Of a stretch of DNA of 64,000 nt, positions 1-15,000 are shown in pieces; position 1 is the stretch's first letter; the number at the start of each line of letters is the position of its first letter. The notes under the pieces are model-generated. The model was not told the DNA's origin. It worked only from the letters and a program-made list of their open reading frames with translations, and did not search any database. Made by a program: the position numbers and the translations under genes. Location: the NCBI RefSeq assembly GCF_000224145.3, contig NC_020167.2, positions 4,083,027 to 4,147,026 of the forward strand. Direction: 5' to 3'. The stretch is from Ciona intestinalis. Taxonomy: Eukaryota > Chordata > Ascidiacea > Phlebobranchia > Cionidae.

Positions 1-3000
1 TTTACTACGACGAGTCGCGCGATTTGACCAAGGATTTTGGTAAAGGTTGGCTTATGTGTTCAAATGACTATACAGTTACATGTTAGCTACATTTCTATAT
101 AGTAGGGTGGGGAAAGATGGGACACTTTTAGCACGTATTATTCAAATATCCTGAACGTGTTTTAAACAATTACCAACGGTCTATGTGAGTTGTGATGATA
201 CGGTTTTATAATTTGTTTGAATGTTTTCCTTACTACCAAATGGGACGAGAAAATAGAATGAAGAGGTGTCTTATCTTTCCTCTCCCTACCATATAATGTA
301 ATAAATGTTTCTGTAAATGGTAAGATTACTTGCGTTTGTGTCTGTACTTTCCATACCTCAGGAATTTTATAGATCAAGTATTTATATGGCATTTATCAGA
401 AAGTTTTTAAGACGACTGCTCCGCACCGCCACCTACCGTCCTTCCATTCCCGAGTAGCGGGGTGAATGAAACCAAACAACTCGTCCGTAGTTAACGCTTT
501 TGGGTTGAGGTCGTTCCAAACGGCTTTCTTCCCAGCTCCCTTATGCGTTTCGTGCAACGTCTTCAATATCTGAGACTTCCCGGCTCCGGCATTGCCGATG
601 ACGAACACGGAGTGACGTACGGCCAGAAGCTCTTCTAATTGAACGACCTAAAAAAGACTCGGTATCACAAGTGGACGACTGATAGTGTAGAAGAATTTTT
701 GAACGAAAAATTAATTCGAGTTGTAAATGGAAGAATGTAACTGTATCACATTTCATCATTTGGTTAAGGCGCTTTGAACTGTACATTTTGAGATTCAATC
801 ATGTTTTGTATTTTTTGGCCAGCGCAATTTCAAAAAAAATATGCAGCAAGGCATACGTAAGATATTGTTTCTTTATTATGATAGAACAAGCGTTCCACAT
901 AGTATACTGTTGCGTGAAATTATTACCGATAGTACTTAATGTCCCATATTTCCTAATCCTGTTTTCAACGATTTAAAACGCTCTTTTAGAGTGCTAAGGA
1001 TTCGGTTATATAAATTTGGTATATTTTGTTGTTTACTACAAAATTGGGCGATACATTTAATATATGGACCATGTTTTCTTAACCTATTATATATCAAAAC
1101 CGAGTTTAGACTCGAGTTCAGACAAACCTTAAGAATAAAGTTTTCCTCCGGTTGCAGCTTTAAACGGGCAACCGTTTGTTTTATTCGTTTTTCGAACGCC
1201 TCATCTCGAATTCGAGGAACGTTTAACAAAGGGAAGAGGTCAGCTGCGGGGACATTAGGTTAAAATTAAAATTTTAGAAATTATTATTTTATCAATATTT
1301 CAAGTCGTTCCTCACGATTACAACTCCTTATAAGCTCTTTACAAACAGATTTCCTAACATATATAGCTGATTCTATCACATATGTAAACTTAGCTACTTT
1401 ACTCACATATACCCATAGCTTGTACTAACAAAAGTTAAAAATAAATTATTTTAGCCAATGACTAAAGCACTCACTTATAAGTCCCATAAAAATAGGAACA
1501 TCTTCAGTAACGATCTTTGGGAGGTTAAAATCCCGAAGTGCTCGCATCAGGACTTGCTCTTCTGGGCGTTGTTTGTCCGCTCTGCGTAGGGCACCGGCAA
1601 CAACCAATACACTTTTCACCGCTCGCAATCCCCAGTCATAGTGATACTGGGTAAAATGATTTTGAATTGTTTGTAATATACAAATGTATTTGATCGATAC
1701 GTAGGCAAGTAAACAGAAAAATGTTGTCGGTCGTATAAAAATGAACCTTTTTTAACTCACGATGGATTTTCGTTTACATAATAGTTTGCTTCAGATTATA
1801 CTATTTTAAGGTCAATTGAATATCTCACTTGTTTTGAGCAAAGTTCTTTGCACAGATCATACAATGTAATAAACTTTCGTGCCAGTAGCCTAGCTTCTGT
1901 AAACCCTTCAGCTACAAGCATGTTCTCGCATATCATGGCAATGTCAGGCACCACCATTGCGCACGGCCTGTAAAAAATTATATAAATTTATCCGAAGCTT
2001 AAAAACCCAACCCTTTGTAACTGCTTACCTAAACAACGCTTTGAGGTTTTCAGGAAGTTCGGTCCTTCCAGCATAGCCAGGGTTCATGGTGATAAATATC
2101 CCAACACTCGGACATAACTTGATGTCATCACCCAAGAACATAAAGCGATCCTTTTTAGCTTTCAAGGCATCTTGGATCATCTTTACCTATACAAAATATA
2201 ATTAAGAGAATTAAAAGCGAGTTGATATTTTCAGTTTGTTTATGTAGCATGTGAATTGGTATACTATGGTATCATTTAATAGAATACAAGAACATAATCT
2301 TCTTAATTTTTCGTTTAAACCATTAATATGTTATCGCCCCAAAATCTGCGTCTCACGAACTTACATCATAGCTGTGGGAACACTGCATAGTATTTCGCAA
2401 CACTGCGCGCCCTCTGGCTGCAATTAGTGACAAGCGGCGTTTAAGTTCTTGGCACGAGAAACGCCTCTGGGCAGACCATTATCGGTTTTCCGATGGGCGG
2501 TCATTTAATGGCCTGGATATTTTGTCACGTATGCTGACGTAATGTAGGGTTGCGAAATATTAGGCGATGCTCCCTGTACCACAACGTTTTTATAATAATG
2601 TAAGATATAATTCCACTTCCACAACGCACCTGCACAGCCACTACTGATAATACTTCGATTGCAATTCTGTTAAACTCATCGAAACAACCCCATGCTCCAG
2701 TCTGGGACAAGCCTTTGTAAATATTTCCAATCGACTTGTAATCCATTTGCTCGGAACAGTTGAACACGAATACGAGAATGCCGAGTGCCCGTCCAAGATC
2801 CTTCGTGGTCTCGGTTTTCCCGGTTCCAGCAGGACCAGCAGGCGCACCACTCATAGTAAGGTTGAGCGACTGAGTTAATGTTATGTAACACCTGAAAATA
2901 CGAATTTTAGCTATCTACACAAGGAAATCACTAAGCTATGAGGAAGTAACAAATTTTTGATGTTGGGCAAGGAATAAATATGGTATACAACTAAATTAAA

Positions 3001-6000
3001 CCACCGTCAAAGATGTAGTAGGGTGGGGGAAGATGGAACACCTTTTCATTCTATTTTCTCGTCACATTTGGTAGTAAACAGAGAACATTCAAAGAATTAA
3101 GAAACCGTACCCTCCCGAGTCCCACAGACAACAGGTCATTCGTTTAAACACGATCAGGATGTTTGGATAATATGTGCTAAATGTGTCCCATCTTCCCCCA
3201 CAGTACTATATAGCCTACCTGTCTGTTAGAGGAGTTATAACAAGTCGTGACGTATTCCCGAGGTATTCGTATTGATACAGAAATTGTGCGTTGCATATGT
3301 TTGCAAAGCATTGTCGCAAGTCTTCGTCCCATCGATGACGTAGCTGAGAGAGCCACGTAAATGCTTGTGATGACGTCACCTTTTCCGTGATAAGCTTGCC
3401 AACGACGTCACGATTATGAACATCAATAGTGCAAATAGTCATGATATTTTGCCTATAGAAATTCGAACAGTGTATTCAAGTTTACGAAATAATCACGTAA
3501 TTGATACAGCGGGTATTAATAATTGTTACCTATCAAGGGGGTTGAGATCTCCTAGAAGATGGGATATGAGTGTGTTGAGTTGTGTCACTTGCTTCTTGTT
3601 GTAATCTTTCATCGCATTCTCAAACCCTTCTTCAAGTTTCTCAAAGGCTATTCCGACCTAAGTGAATGTAAATACAAGTTTTAATATTTAAACGTATAAA
3701 TTACAATTTATGAAAAACAGATAGTTTTGTGGGGTAAAATAGGACACCTTTCGCACATAATATTTAAGTATTCTGATCGTGTTTTAAACAATTACCAACG
3801 GTCTATAGGAGCCGAAAGAATATGATTTTATAAGCTTTGAATGTTCTTTGTTTACTACCAAACGGGACGAAAAAATAGAATGAAAGGGTGTCCCATATTT
3901 CCCCACCCTACTATATTTACTATAGCTAGTGTGTGTAATTTTGCCTGAATACCAGAAAGTTCTTAAAGTATAAGTATAACCAAAACAATATTCCATGTAT
4001 TACCTCAGTGGTCCACCAAATTTGCGAGCCAGCTAACGCAACTTGCGCAGGGTAGTCAAACAACCACTGATCACGAGCCTTCTCTTCATAAGCGACAACT
4101 GATTCCTGTATTTGGTGACGAACAGTGCTTCGTTGTGTGTCTTTCAATCTGTTTAACCAAACCTCAACCTAAAATAAATAAGTTCCATGTTAAACAAGCG
4201 TCGAGCAATGGGTTTATTTACTCCGGCGTTTTTCTGGAAGTAGTTAATTTCTATTATTTCACAGGTATAGTGCTATTTGAAAATATGTCTTTCCATTTAC
4301 ACACTAAAAGAAATTCAAAGCAATTTCCCAAGCACATCACAAACCAACCTGGCCAACCAGTTCACATGGTTCATCAAAATCGACATACTCCTCTTCCTTG
4401 CTGTACATCCCCAAAGCTGTTTTGGTTGGTTCACCATCTTCGTCCAATTTGAATTTGAGGTCGTTTATGTTGTCAAACAGTTTACGCAAATGCCGTGTAA
4501 CCTATGTATCGAAATGTACTGTATCAAAACAAGTTAATAAAGGTCTATTATTGTGGTTCGATTTTAACCAGATCACCAGAACGTGTCCAGAATCGTTTCA
4601 GAAGTTTGGCCTCAGAAATCCAACCGTATATATACAATAAACGTAAACTAACCTTGGTTGGTTGTGTGCCTTTTGACAAAATGTCAAGCAGATCGGCAGA
4701 GGATACGAAGTAGAATCTTGGAAACATCAGACGTTTCTTTTCCAAATATTCAGCCAGAGATTTCTCACAAACTGACAACCTTAATTACACACGATTATTA
4801 ATTATAGGGTTGTTGATGTAGATGGTGTTCATAAAGAAAAGAAGTTCATCCAAAATTTACAAATTTAAACACATAGGTTAATCAAGATCCATTTGCACCA
4901 ATTGCAAACAAAGTTTACCTTTCAAGCAATCCTTCTAGCTTATCAAAAAGACCAGGTCGATTTGTTGATTCAATGACATTACTCAATCTCTCCGACTCTT
5001 CCATTAACTCTTTGAAGTCTTCATCAATTGAAGCAAACCTCACTGTGTCCTCTGGAAGTTGGGAACGAATATCCTGATGAGAGAATGTTTTCAATAAAAT
5101 ATGTAGAAGTAAAATATGAAAAGCTTTAACAAACAATTCAGTTTAACTGCAAGTTAATATTCATAGAATAGAACTTAACTGGCATAGAAAAAAACATGTG
5201 TTTATTTACCTCTGACCCAATAAAGATGCTTTCAAGATGGGACCAGGTCCTTTGGACCTCCAACCAAGCTTGGATGACGGTGTCTGCTGTCACCAACTTC
5301 TTCTGCCAATCGCTCACCTCCTCACGGAAGTATTCAACAAACTTGGATGTTAACATGTTTTGCAGCTGAACCTGGAATGAAATAACACACACATAGGATG
5401 AAAAATACATTTTTTAAAACAGATATGATGAATTACAACACAAATATTGATTAACCCAACCATCACCTGGTTATCTTCCAACGTTTCAATGAGTTCTTCA
5501 TTAGAGACTAAAATTGCAGTACCAGTTGCATGATGTCGCTCATATTCAAACTCTACAGTGGACCATGTAACTCTCATTTCTTGAAGAACTTTTTCAATTC
5601 CCATTTCCTTCTTTGCTTTGTCAACAATGTTCTTAACCTGTAGTGCAGATATAAATAAATGTTTGCTTATTGTCTATTTCTAAGGTATGTTGGCAAAACC
5701 ATTTTGGACCTTTGTGCACTTATCATTAAAGTGTCAATAAAAAAGTTTAAAGCACAACTAAAACTTATCATGCCCACCTCATCTTCCACACGGTGGAGCT
5801 GAAGAGCTAGTAAATCTGCCAACGTTGTGTCATCTCCCATTTCAAACCTGACGCCAGTTGCTGTCATAAGTTGCTGCCAATGTCTGTCGCGAATTGCTGG
5901 ACTCTGTAGCTCAACCACAGCTCGCAATGATGTGATCATGTTCTTCACCATGGAGTCAAGCCCACTGAATGCATCCCAAGCGCGGGACTCTGGTAACAAA

Positions 6001-9000
6001 GTTTTCAGTTTTAGAGTCACTCGGCCTTTTTTGTGCAATTGCAAACCATTGCTAGCTATATCCTTTTCTTGTGTCATAGTATACACTTTTTAAATACTAC
6101 CACAGAATAAGTCATTGGCAAGGTTTTGCGTTCATTTACCTTTGTCCAGGGTTCTTATCTCTTTCAGGAATCGTCTCAACTCCATATCCATGTCATCAAC
6201 ATTGATTTTCCTCCAACATGTTAGTGTCCAATCATCTAGACTTGTTCGTACAAGTATGATCATGTCCCATAGAGACTGTAATAAATACCATAGTAGATTT
6301 TTTACAGAGTAAGAGTCAATACTATGTTCAGGAACATTTTACCTTGAGATTGCGCAAGTCACGACGGCAAGCCTTCAGTTGCTTGAATTCGGGGAGATTT
6401 ACCTCAAATAGTTCAGCAGATGTCTGCAAATAATAAAATAATAGTTAAACTGTGCAAGGGAAGATAAACAGTCAGTTATATAAGTGAGTTTTATAAAAAT
6501 GTTTATTAGGTGTCTGTTTAATATTTTCTAAAGAAATTTTTTACACTAACCTTAATTTCCAACATTTCCAATTCCATTTTACAAGTCTCCCTTTCCATTT
6601 GATCCAATGTAACGTAAGGTTGTTCAGAAGTATACAGAAAAGGTGCACGTCTTAAAGCAAAATTTGTTAATATTACTTACTCAATGAAATAAAATTTGTT
6701 AATATTACTTACTCAATAGAATAACTAATTACTACATTTAGTTCATGATTTTAACATACTTTCTGAACGCTTCTCTGAACTCATGTTGTTTGACGTCAAA
6801 CGCAACACAACGCTTTCTGATCACGGTGACTTCATTTGCTTGTAGAGGACTAACATTGTGGCGGATAGTGGTGGCCTGTTATCAGAATAATGTTTGAACA
6901 AACCAAAAATATCTATAGAAATAAATTCAAAAATACTGTTCTAAAAAATATTGTTAAAATATATTAATAAACACAACTGTAAAAATTAGTACACTTTAGC
7001 TAAAATTACACAAGAATTGTTGCACAATGTTTTGAACCAACCTGTTTCTTTGTAGATTCCCATTTTTCAGGGAGCGCTTCAAGTTGGGCATGACTTTCTT
7101 CTGGCAATTCTTGATCGTACGTTAGCAGGAGGTCAATTGTAGATTTTAGAGGCTCAAACATCCCATCTGTTGCCTATCAGGAAGTGACATTATTTAAATC
7201 TCACACTCAAGGCTATGGTTTCTAAGCCTTACTTGAACTAAAGTTTAACTTTTCAATAAATCCAAGGCATGAACATCAAGACAAAACAATATTACTACCC
7301 AGTCAGTGTAAATGTAAGTACCTGTTGCCGCTCCCTTACTGCCACCAGATTGGCCATTACTTTGACCAAAGCATCATAATCTCCTTCCTTCACTTCAAGT
7401 TGTAATCCATTGTCTGTTGTTTCAATGAAGTCTTCTAGTTCTTGCAAACTACAAAAAATTAAAGTGTAACTAAATGTTTTGCTAAAAGTGCATTTAATTA
7501 GCTTTTTTTTAAATAAAAAAAATTAGCCGATTATGGCCAGTTTATTTTACCTTTCAATCACATGTGTCATTAGATAATCCTTAAACATGTAACTCCATCT
7601 TTTTATAATGTTCAACAGAGCTTGTTGGAAAGGACGAATATCAACGCGGAACCAAGATGAAAATACCTTAGGATAGAAAAAAATTAAATTATTAATCATT
7701 TTAGAATTTTATTTACAAATGATACCACATTTTAAACAAATAAACTCCAAACACTAAAAACTAGCAGAAACCAGCTTCACATGCATTTAAGTACCGGGGT
7801 CAATATATCATAGCTAACCATAAAAATATTTTAAGTTTATATGTATGCATTTTTTGCAAAAAAATGTTACTGTACAAAGACACTTTTATTTTTATACACA
7901 TTTAAGCAAATTTGATAAAAAAGCTTCTGTTATAACATATTATTCATATACATCATCAGCTCATCACTATACCTTGTACTCTGTTAATTTTGAAACCTCA
8001 TCAAACAAGGCTTCATAAGAATCGATCTGCATGCGGAACTGATCAAGAGTTGGGGGAGATTCAGGGACTCCATGTTCTGCATGTTCTTCTATTTCCTCCG
8101 TGGTGAGGACATGATCATAAAGGAGGAATTGACGCATGAATTCTTTGCGATCATCAACCCAAAGATAGGCGTACCTGAAATATAAAATTAGCAAAGTATT
8201 ATAAAATATCAGTGGAGAAAAAGGGGTTGTAATGGAGATTGGAAAAAAGAAAAAGAAAGAGTCACTTTTTAAATTGGTTCTGACAACACAACTAAGTATC
8301 ACTAAAAAAACTTCTATGACATAGGTATTAATATTTACTTGTCAAAAGTTGCCTTGAATTCCACTGCACTTTCAGTAACTCCCTGTGTTCGATCCATGAT
8401 CTCACTTCTCATGTTAGCGAGATCTAACATCTGCTCCATGTCTTCCACATAATGAGGAAAGTCAAGGTGAGATGCCACTCTCTCAACCAATGTACTCAAC
8501 TGTCATAATATAAAAAAGAAAGAAGTTAAATTAAGAACTGAAAGTTCAAAAATTGGTGTTCACGGTGCCAATGCCATGTTACAGCATACACCACAACTTT
8601 CAGTAAGTTTGTGTTTTAATTTTTATTAAAAGTTTGCCTTTTTACAGTGGGGCTACCAAACAAATCATCAGAAACAGATACTGCATCTAAATTATTTCAG
8701 AAATACTTATATTCCTATTCACTGCATTAAAAAAGAAAGCAGAATAACTGTGAATTTCAAATAAACCTCACCCCATAAATTTCGGTGATGATACTTTCCA
8801 CAAGATCATAAAATCCGTCTGTCATCTCATAATCCAGAGGAGGTTGGAAAACAACATCCGGAGTATTGAGGAGGAGCTTGCATTCAAGCAAAGGGGGAGG
8901 TCGAAGACTGTTGTCTGTTGGAAGGAAAATCAAATCAAAGTAAAAGAAATATAAAAACGCATTCTTAGCACATAGTTTACAAACAAAAATAATTTTGGCA

Positions 9001-12000
9001 TCTGTAGGTAAAAATAAGTTGAAAAACATAAATGGTGAAAATAAAAATAAATAACTAGTGTATTTTAGCAACACAGATCATTAGACATTTAAAATAAATG
9101 TTTAACCTGTGTTTTGAACAAGATATCTGAGTGAGCACTGGATGGCACTAGCAAGACCATCAACTATTGCACCATCTACATATTCTAAATAACGTTGCCA
9201 ACTCACAGATGATGAATCAGCTTGAAAGTGAGTAATATTTTCCTACAAAGACAAAAAAGGTAAAATAAACTTTAAATCTACAGTAACGTCTAATAATAGA
9301 CTCTGCCACATTTTAAGTTAATCTGAGCATAGATGTTTGTTTACATGCAAGTACCACAAACTGTGTACCTTGATAAGCTTGTGTATCTCTTGTGCATCCT
9401 CATGAATTGAAACGTATCTCTTGCTTAGTCTCTCTTCTCTCTCATCCAGCATAAGAAGAACGTCTTTCTTGTCCTCTTTCCTCGTGTATAAAGGAATTTC
9501 ACTCCACTGAAAAAATAACATTAAAATTATTACAAAAAAACTTAACAATTCATAAATACAAAAGGTATCAATACAGTACAGAATATAAATAGTAACACAT
9601 TTAAATTTTAGATAAACTTAATTTAAAATGCTAAATTGCAGATTCTTTACTTTATCCATAATGTTGTGAATCATATTAACATTATCTTTTGCTCTCTGAA
9701 CCCGAGACTCGAGGTCTGTTACTTTGTTTCGACAAGTTCTTATGTAGTCCCATGTTTCTGTTAAATAATATAATTTAAAAAACAGCAGTAATCATACCAA
9801 ATTAGGGCTCATTAAACAATTGCATTTTTATACTTAGAATACCGAATTAAATTTGGTGTGTTCAACATGTTTGTTCTAGTTAAGACTACTTTCATGTGTT
9901 GTTCAACATGTTTGTTCTGGTTAAGATCAGAAAATGTCAATTTTTACCTTCTCCACTCCAAGTCCTAGTACCATCCTCAGCATCCTTAAGAAGATCATCT
10001 ATCTGATCCAGTTGATCAGCTATGAGAGGATACTCAACCTCCAACACTGTGTCACGGATCTGTTACAAATATTTCAATGAGTAAGACTACTATTTAAATG
10101 AAATAATACAAATGATATAATCGGCTATATTTTAAAATCTGCAGTACTTTGCCTAATTCCTAATTTTTGGGCAGTATACACGCAAGCAAGGGGTGTAGAA
10201 ACAGCAAACCTTGTTGTAAAGAACGGATGTAATTTCCAAATTTGCATGAAATTTCCACAAAGTTTCATTCTTCTCATATATAGCGGCAGCATTGGCTGGA
10301 ATTGAATCAACACCCAACGAACTCAAGTACTTTACTTCTCTTAGAACAGATGCGAGCTAGAGTGTAAATGTTATTTACAGAATAAAATTGAAACATAATA
10401 TCTTGGCTATTGTAAAATTGTTCTTATGGGACCTTACCTGAGGACTGAAGTTAACAGATACAAGGTTAGTGTGCCTGTCCCTTTCAATGAGGGGTTGATC
10501 CAGGTTAAAGTTGCAAATGTCGTCAGCAATTGATTGCCATTTATTGTACGTGCCATCCTCATACCTAATATTAATACTCATTAAACCATTTGGTCAAAAA
10601 AAAACAAGTTAAACATTAGGAAGGTATAATACACCAACATCTTAACATCAGAATTAAAAATAAATCAAAAATATGATCGAATATAGAAAAATAGGAGTTG
10701 TACTCGTATGAGACCCATTTTGTTTCAAGGTATTTAGTTTCAAAGCTAATGTTGGTATATACATGTTTGCAAAGAGGGACTGCAAGCCCAATTAACATTT
10801 AATAAAAAAAAATTATTAAAAAAAACTAAGAAGAAGAATAAACTTACGATTTAAGAAGTTTAATCATTTCATCGTATTTTGCAAAGACTCTTTGTGACTC
10901 ATCTGATTGAAGTATTCTAAAAAATAAAATAAAAGTATTTAAACCCCCTCTGTATTTTCCTGGTTTATAAGTGTACAACATAAACTTTAAAAAGAAAAAA
11001 GGAGTAATTGTTTAAAGGTGCTTACGGATGTTTAAAAAATCTGAATTGTTCTTTCGGACCCTCAATCCGTCTTCTGAGTTGTGATACTCTCTGTATTGCA
11101 CCGGAAACAGGCGGCATGTTTTTACTGTGATCAGAATCATCATTTTTGATGTAGGAATCAAACAATATCTGAGAAAATGGATAAATCTTGAAGTTTTATA
11201 ATTTTTTTTAATAATATTTTTTGGCTTTAAAAAACATTTATATATGAATTTGACATTCTTAGTACTTTTGCTTGACTATTTGATAAATAATATTTTGAAT
11301 GCAAACCTTTGATCTGTCAAGTTCTTTGTCAAACTCGTCCAACAGAGTAACAAACATGTGACCTGTTTCAGCTCGTATGATTGGCCGACTACGTAAGGGG
11401 CCAAGAATTGCCAGTAACTGAAATAAAGTTGGGTGATGAATGCTTGTTTAATAAATTGGACAGCGTATTCTGTTCTGTATAGATGAGGTTTAATATGGGT
11501 GAGGCGTGCCACTGTAGAGCATGTTAGACAGAATAATAACAGTAACTTTTATTTGTCTCTTCGATTACGGTAGGGAAGATTTAGATATATTTTAAACGAA
11601 AAGACAGGATATTGTGACAAAACAACAGTTGTTGAAACATGCTTACAGTTAAAAACATATTTATCTTATTGGAAGAAAATAAGCATGGTCGCTAGTTGGC
11701 TCATTATCTATGATATCATATTGTAAATGGATAACAATTAATGTTTATAGCTGGGCCTTAAAAAATACATTTAAGGTTGGTAATTCACCTTAAACATTCC
11801 TTCAATTCCTGAGCAATCGTTAAAAGCTTGAAGAATAATTGTTGAAACTCTGTAGTCAAGTTCTTCCACTTTGCGAAGGTATTCTGTGTAGTCCGTGAAA
11901 AATTCCTTCAAAGATATTTTAATTGGGACATTTCTTACCAAATAAACCATTAAAGTAAAAAATAATGGTAATTACAAAAAAAAAACAAGTTGTATACCAG

Positions 12001-15000
12001 TTTGGGCACAGCATGTAAAAAAAACAAAAGAGTATTTTTATTGGAATTCAGGCATAGTTTTATGCAGCCTGCTAAAAAACCTTTGATTTATATATACCAT
12101 ACGAAAAACAAGTAATACGAGCAACTGGAGAAAAAAAGTAAACAAATGGGTATTTACTTCATTGGTCTGGTCCAAGCTGTCATATGTTGACTCAGTGAAA
12201 ACTTTCCAGTGTTCAGAAAATTCCTGATGAAGTGAAACGACTTGTTCACTCAAACCTCTCCCTTTCATTCCTCCAAACTCAAGCTTTTCAAGTTTCGTCA
12301 TTTCAAGACAGGTGTCAAACAAGTTCTGTAAGTTTTTAGGTTATGAAAATTTTAATACATTGGTTTGCGCACCTGCCTATTAACCAGAGGTAATGGGTTC
12401 AAGGCACGCCACTGCTATCATTATGGGTGTATGTGTCTTTGGGCAAGACACTTAACGGTAATTGCTCCAACACAGTGGTCATTAATGGATTGTCTAATTA
12501 TCAGCCACACACACACAAAAAAAATAACCACAAAGCAACATACTTGGTTAGCTCATAAGCTGGCACCAGGTGTATGAAACAGGACACCCGTGTTATAACA
12601 GCGTCCTTTTCCAGGAACGCAAGGATAAAGTAAGTTACATTTATTCATTGTTTTTTTTAAGCTTCAGTAATCCATTTACTTTTATGTCCTTTAGTCGTGC
12701 AAGAAAGACGTCCGCTCTCGCAAAGGCCATTGTAGTAGGGAAGTCCCAGGTTTTTTCCACTCCGCCGTTGCGTTGAGATTTCGCGTTTTCATAAATGCGT
12801 CGTTTTGAACGTTCATAAACCGATCGAAAGTGCTTGAAGACGTCAATGGCAACAACGATTCGGTCGTGAGAATCTTCTATCTCTCCTTTGAAGATCTCGT
12901 CAGCAGCAATATACGTGCGAGCCTAGAAAACGTAATATAACCTTGTTATGCCTCTTCGGCTGGGGAACTTGCCATAAAACAACAGTCGTTAGGGCGCTTC
13001 GGCTTTAAACATTAAACCGTCCATTGGTTAACGGGTTTGACCGTTACTCCTAAACAAAACAGGTAGCCAATCAACTTATTTAATTAGAATAAGATTCCCG
13101 TTCCTAGTATAAAAAAATTGTGCAGAAAAACACGAAAATTAAGTATAATACACATTACACTTGCTCGCGGTTAATCCGCCGTTAATACAACGGGCGCTGA
13201 CGTCGCCTGTTTCTATATTTTCGCCTTCACTCTTAGTACTTGCAGTTACTAACCTGATCAATCAGCATGTTGCTTATCTCCTGCAGTAGAACAATGACAC
13301 GCGGTGCAATGCAGTAATATCGGGAATGTTTCCAAATTAGCTCGATGACGTGCATGCTGGCGGACAATAGCGGTTTTACGTCCGGGAAATTGCCTTGCTC
13401 CATGTTTTCAACTAGACCTTTTAATGCTTGCAAGTGAGTAGTGATGTCGCGCGCCTCCGCTAATGCTGAAGTCGAAACGAAGAATGTTTATATTTAAATG
13501 TATATTGTTGCTACTTGAATGCAATTAGAGCTAGTTTGTTTTCCCTGTAGGTTTCTAGGGTATACAAAACACATTAACTTATTCCACTAGAAAACTCGAT
13601 TTTTAATGACGTCAAAAATCCAATGATATCTGTGGATAAAAGGCAGACCCAGTAACAATGCTGACATTTCAAAGAGTTTACACTTACATCTACTAACGTC
13701 TTCAAATATTTTCTTGAGTGTTGGCCAGTAGCTGCTTCCAGAAGTCTGTAAGAGTCGCGCCATCTTTGCAATCTTAGGATTTCCCAGTTGGTCGCTTATA
13801 AACCTACAAGCGGGGAAAACAGCAAAAGATGTATAGTAGTGTGGGGGAAGATGGGCCCTTTTTTATTCTAGATTTTTTTCCCATTTGGTATTAAACAAAG
13901 AACATTCAAAGAATTATAAAATCGTATCCTCACGACTCCCACAGACCGTTGTTAATTGTTTAAAAACCATCAGGATATTTGGATTCTAAGTGCCAAACGT
14001 GTCCCGTCTTCCCCACCCTACTATATGATATCCTTGTAAATATGGTGTATACATCAGCCATGTTTTTACACGAAACTTTCCCAGATACAATTTTATGACG
14101 ACTGTTGATTCGTTCGTCTCAAATACGCGGTCTTTATCTTCATATTAAAAAAAATAATAATTTATGGTTTTATACAAACCAAACCATACAACTCACTGAA
14201 GGTTTCCTGCTTTGACTTTCCAAAACTTGACTTCCTCGCTCGGCCATGGATTCTTGCCAGCAAGTAAAGCTTCTGACGAGTCATGTTGCACAACGCCCTG
14301 TACTTGATGCGCCCATTCGATCACGGTCGACTCTATTGCGTGGATCAACGGCCGATGACTGCTGTATAACCTACAGACAGTTGAAAAGCAAAGTATTGCA
14401 TTATTAAACAAATGTTAATTGGCGTCGCGTATGCTAAATTACGATATGTCATCACGTATATAAAAACAAATATTGAAGTAGACCCTGTGTCAACGAAGAA
14501 ATAATGACTGCATGTAGGCATAAGTGTTTAGGCTCTGCCGTATGTAGTGTTTATTAAAAAATCATATAAATTATAGGGTAGGGGTAGACGGGACACCTTT
14601 AGCACATATTATCCAAACATCCAGATCATGTTTTAAACAATTAACAACGGTCTATATGGGAGTCTTGAGAATATGGTTTTATAATTCTTTAAATGTTCTT
14701 TGTTTACTACCAAGTGGAAAATTGAATATAAAGTTGTCCCATCTTCCCCCACCCTACTATATCACACATTAGACCTACTTATTGTAAGTTGCGTTCTCGC
14801 TCACGCTGGACGTCGGCCTGCTATGCGAAGCGGAGCTACTTCGCCCTCCAACCTCCGGATCTACTTCCTCTTCCTCTTCTTCCGTTTCCATCATCTGCCG
14901 CGATTCCACGGGCATTGGGAGGACTGTCTTCCCGGACACCAAACCCTCAGAAACGTCTACTTTTCCGATGAGGGCATTCACGTGACGACCAATGTCATCC

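Noticed and set aside
4135-4713. Four overlapping plus frames
   Set aside because: Antisense shadows of dynein exons and introns.
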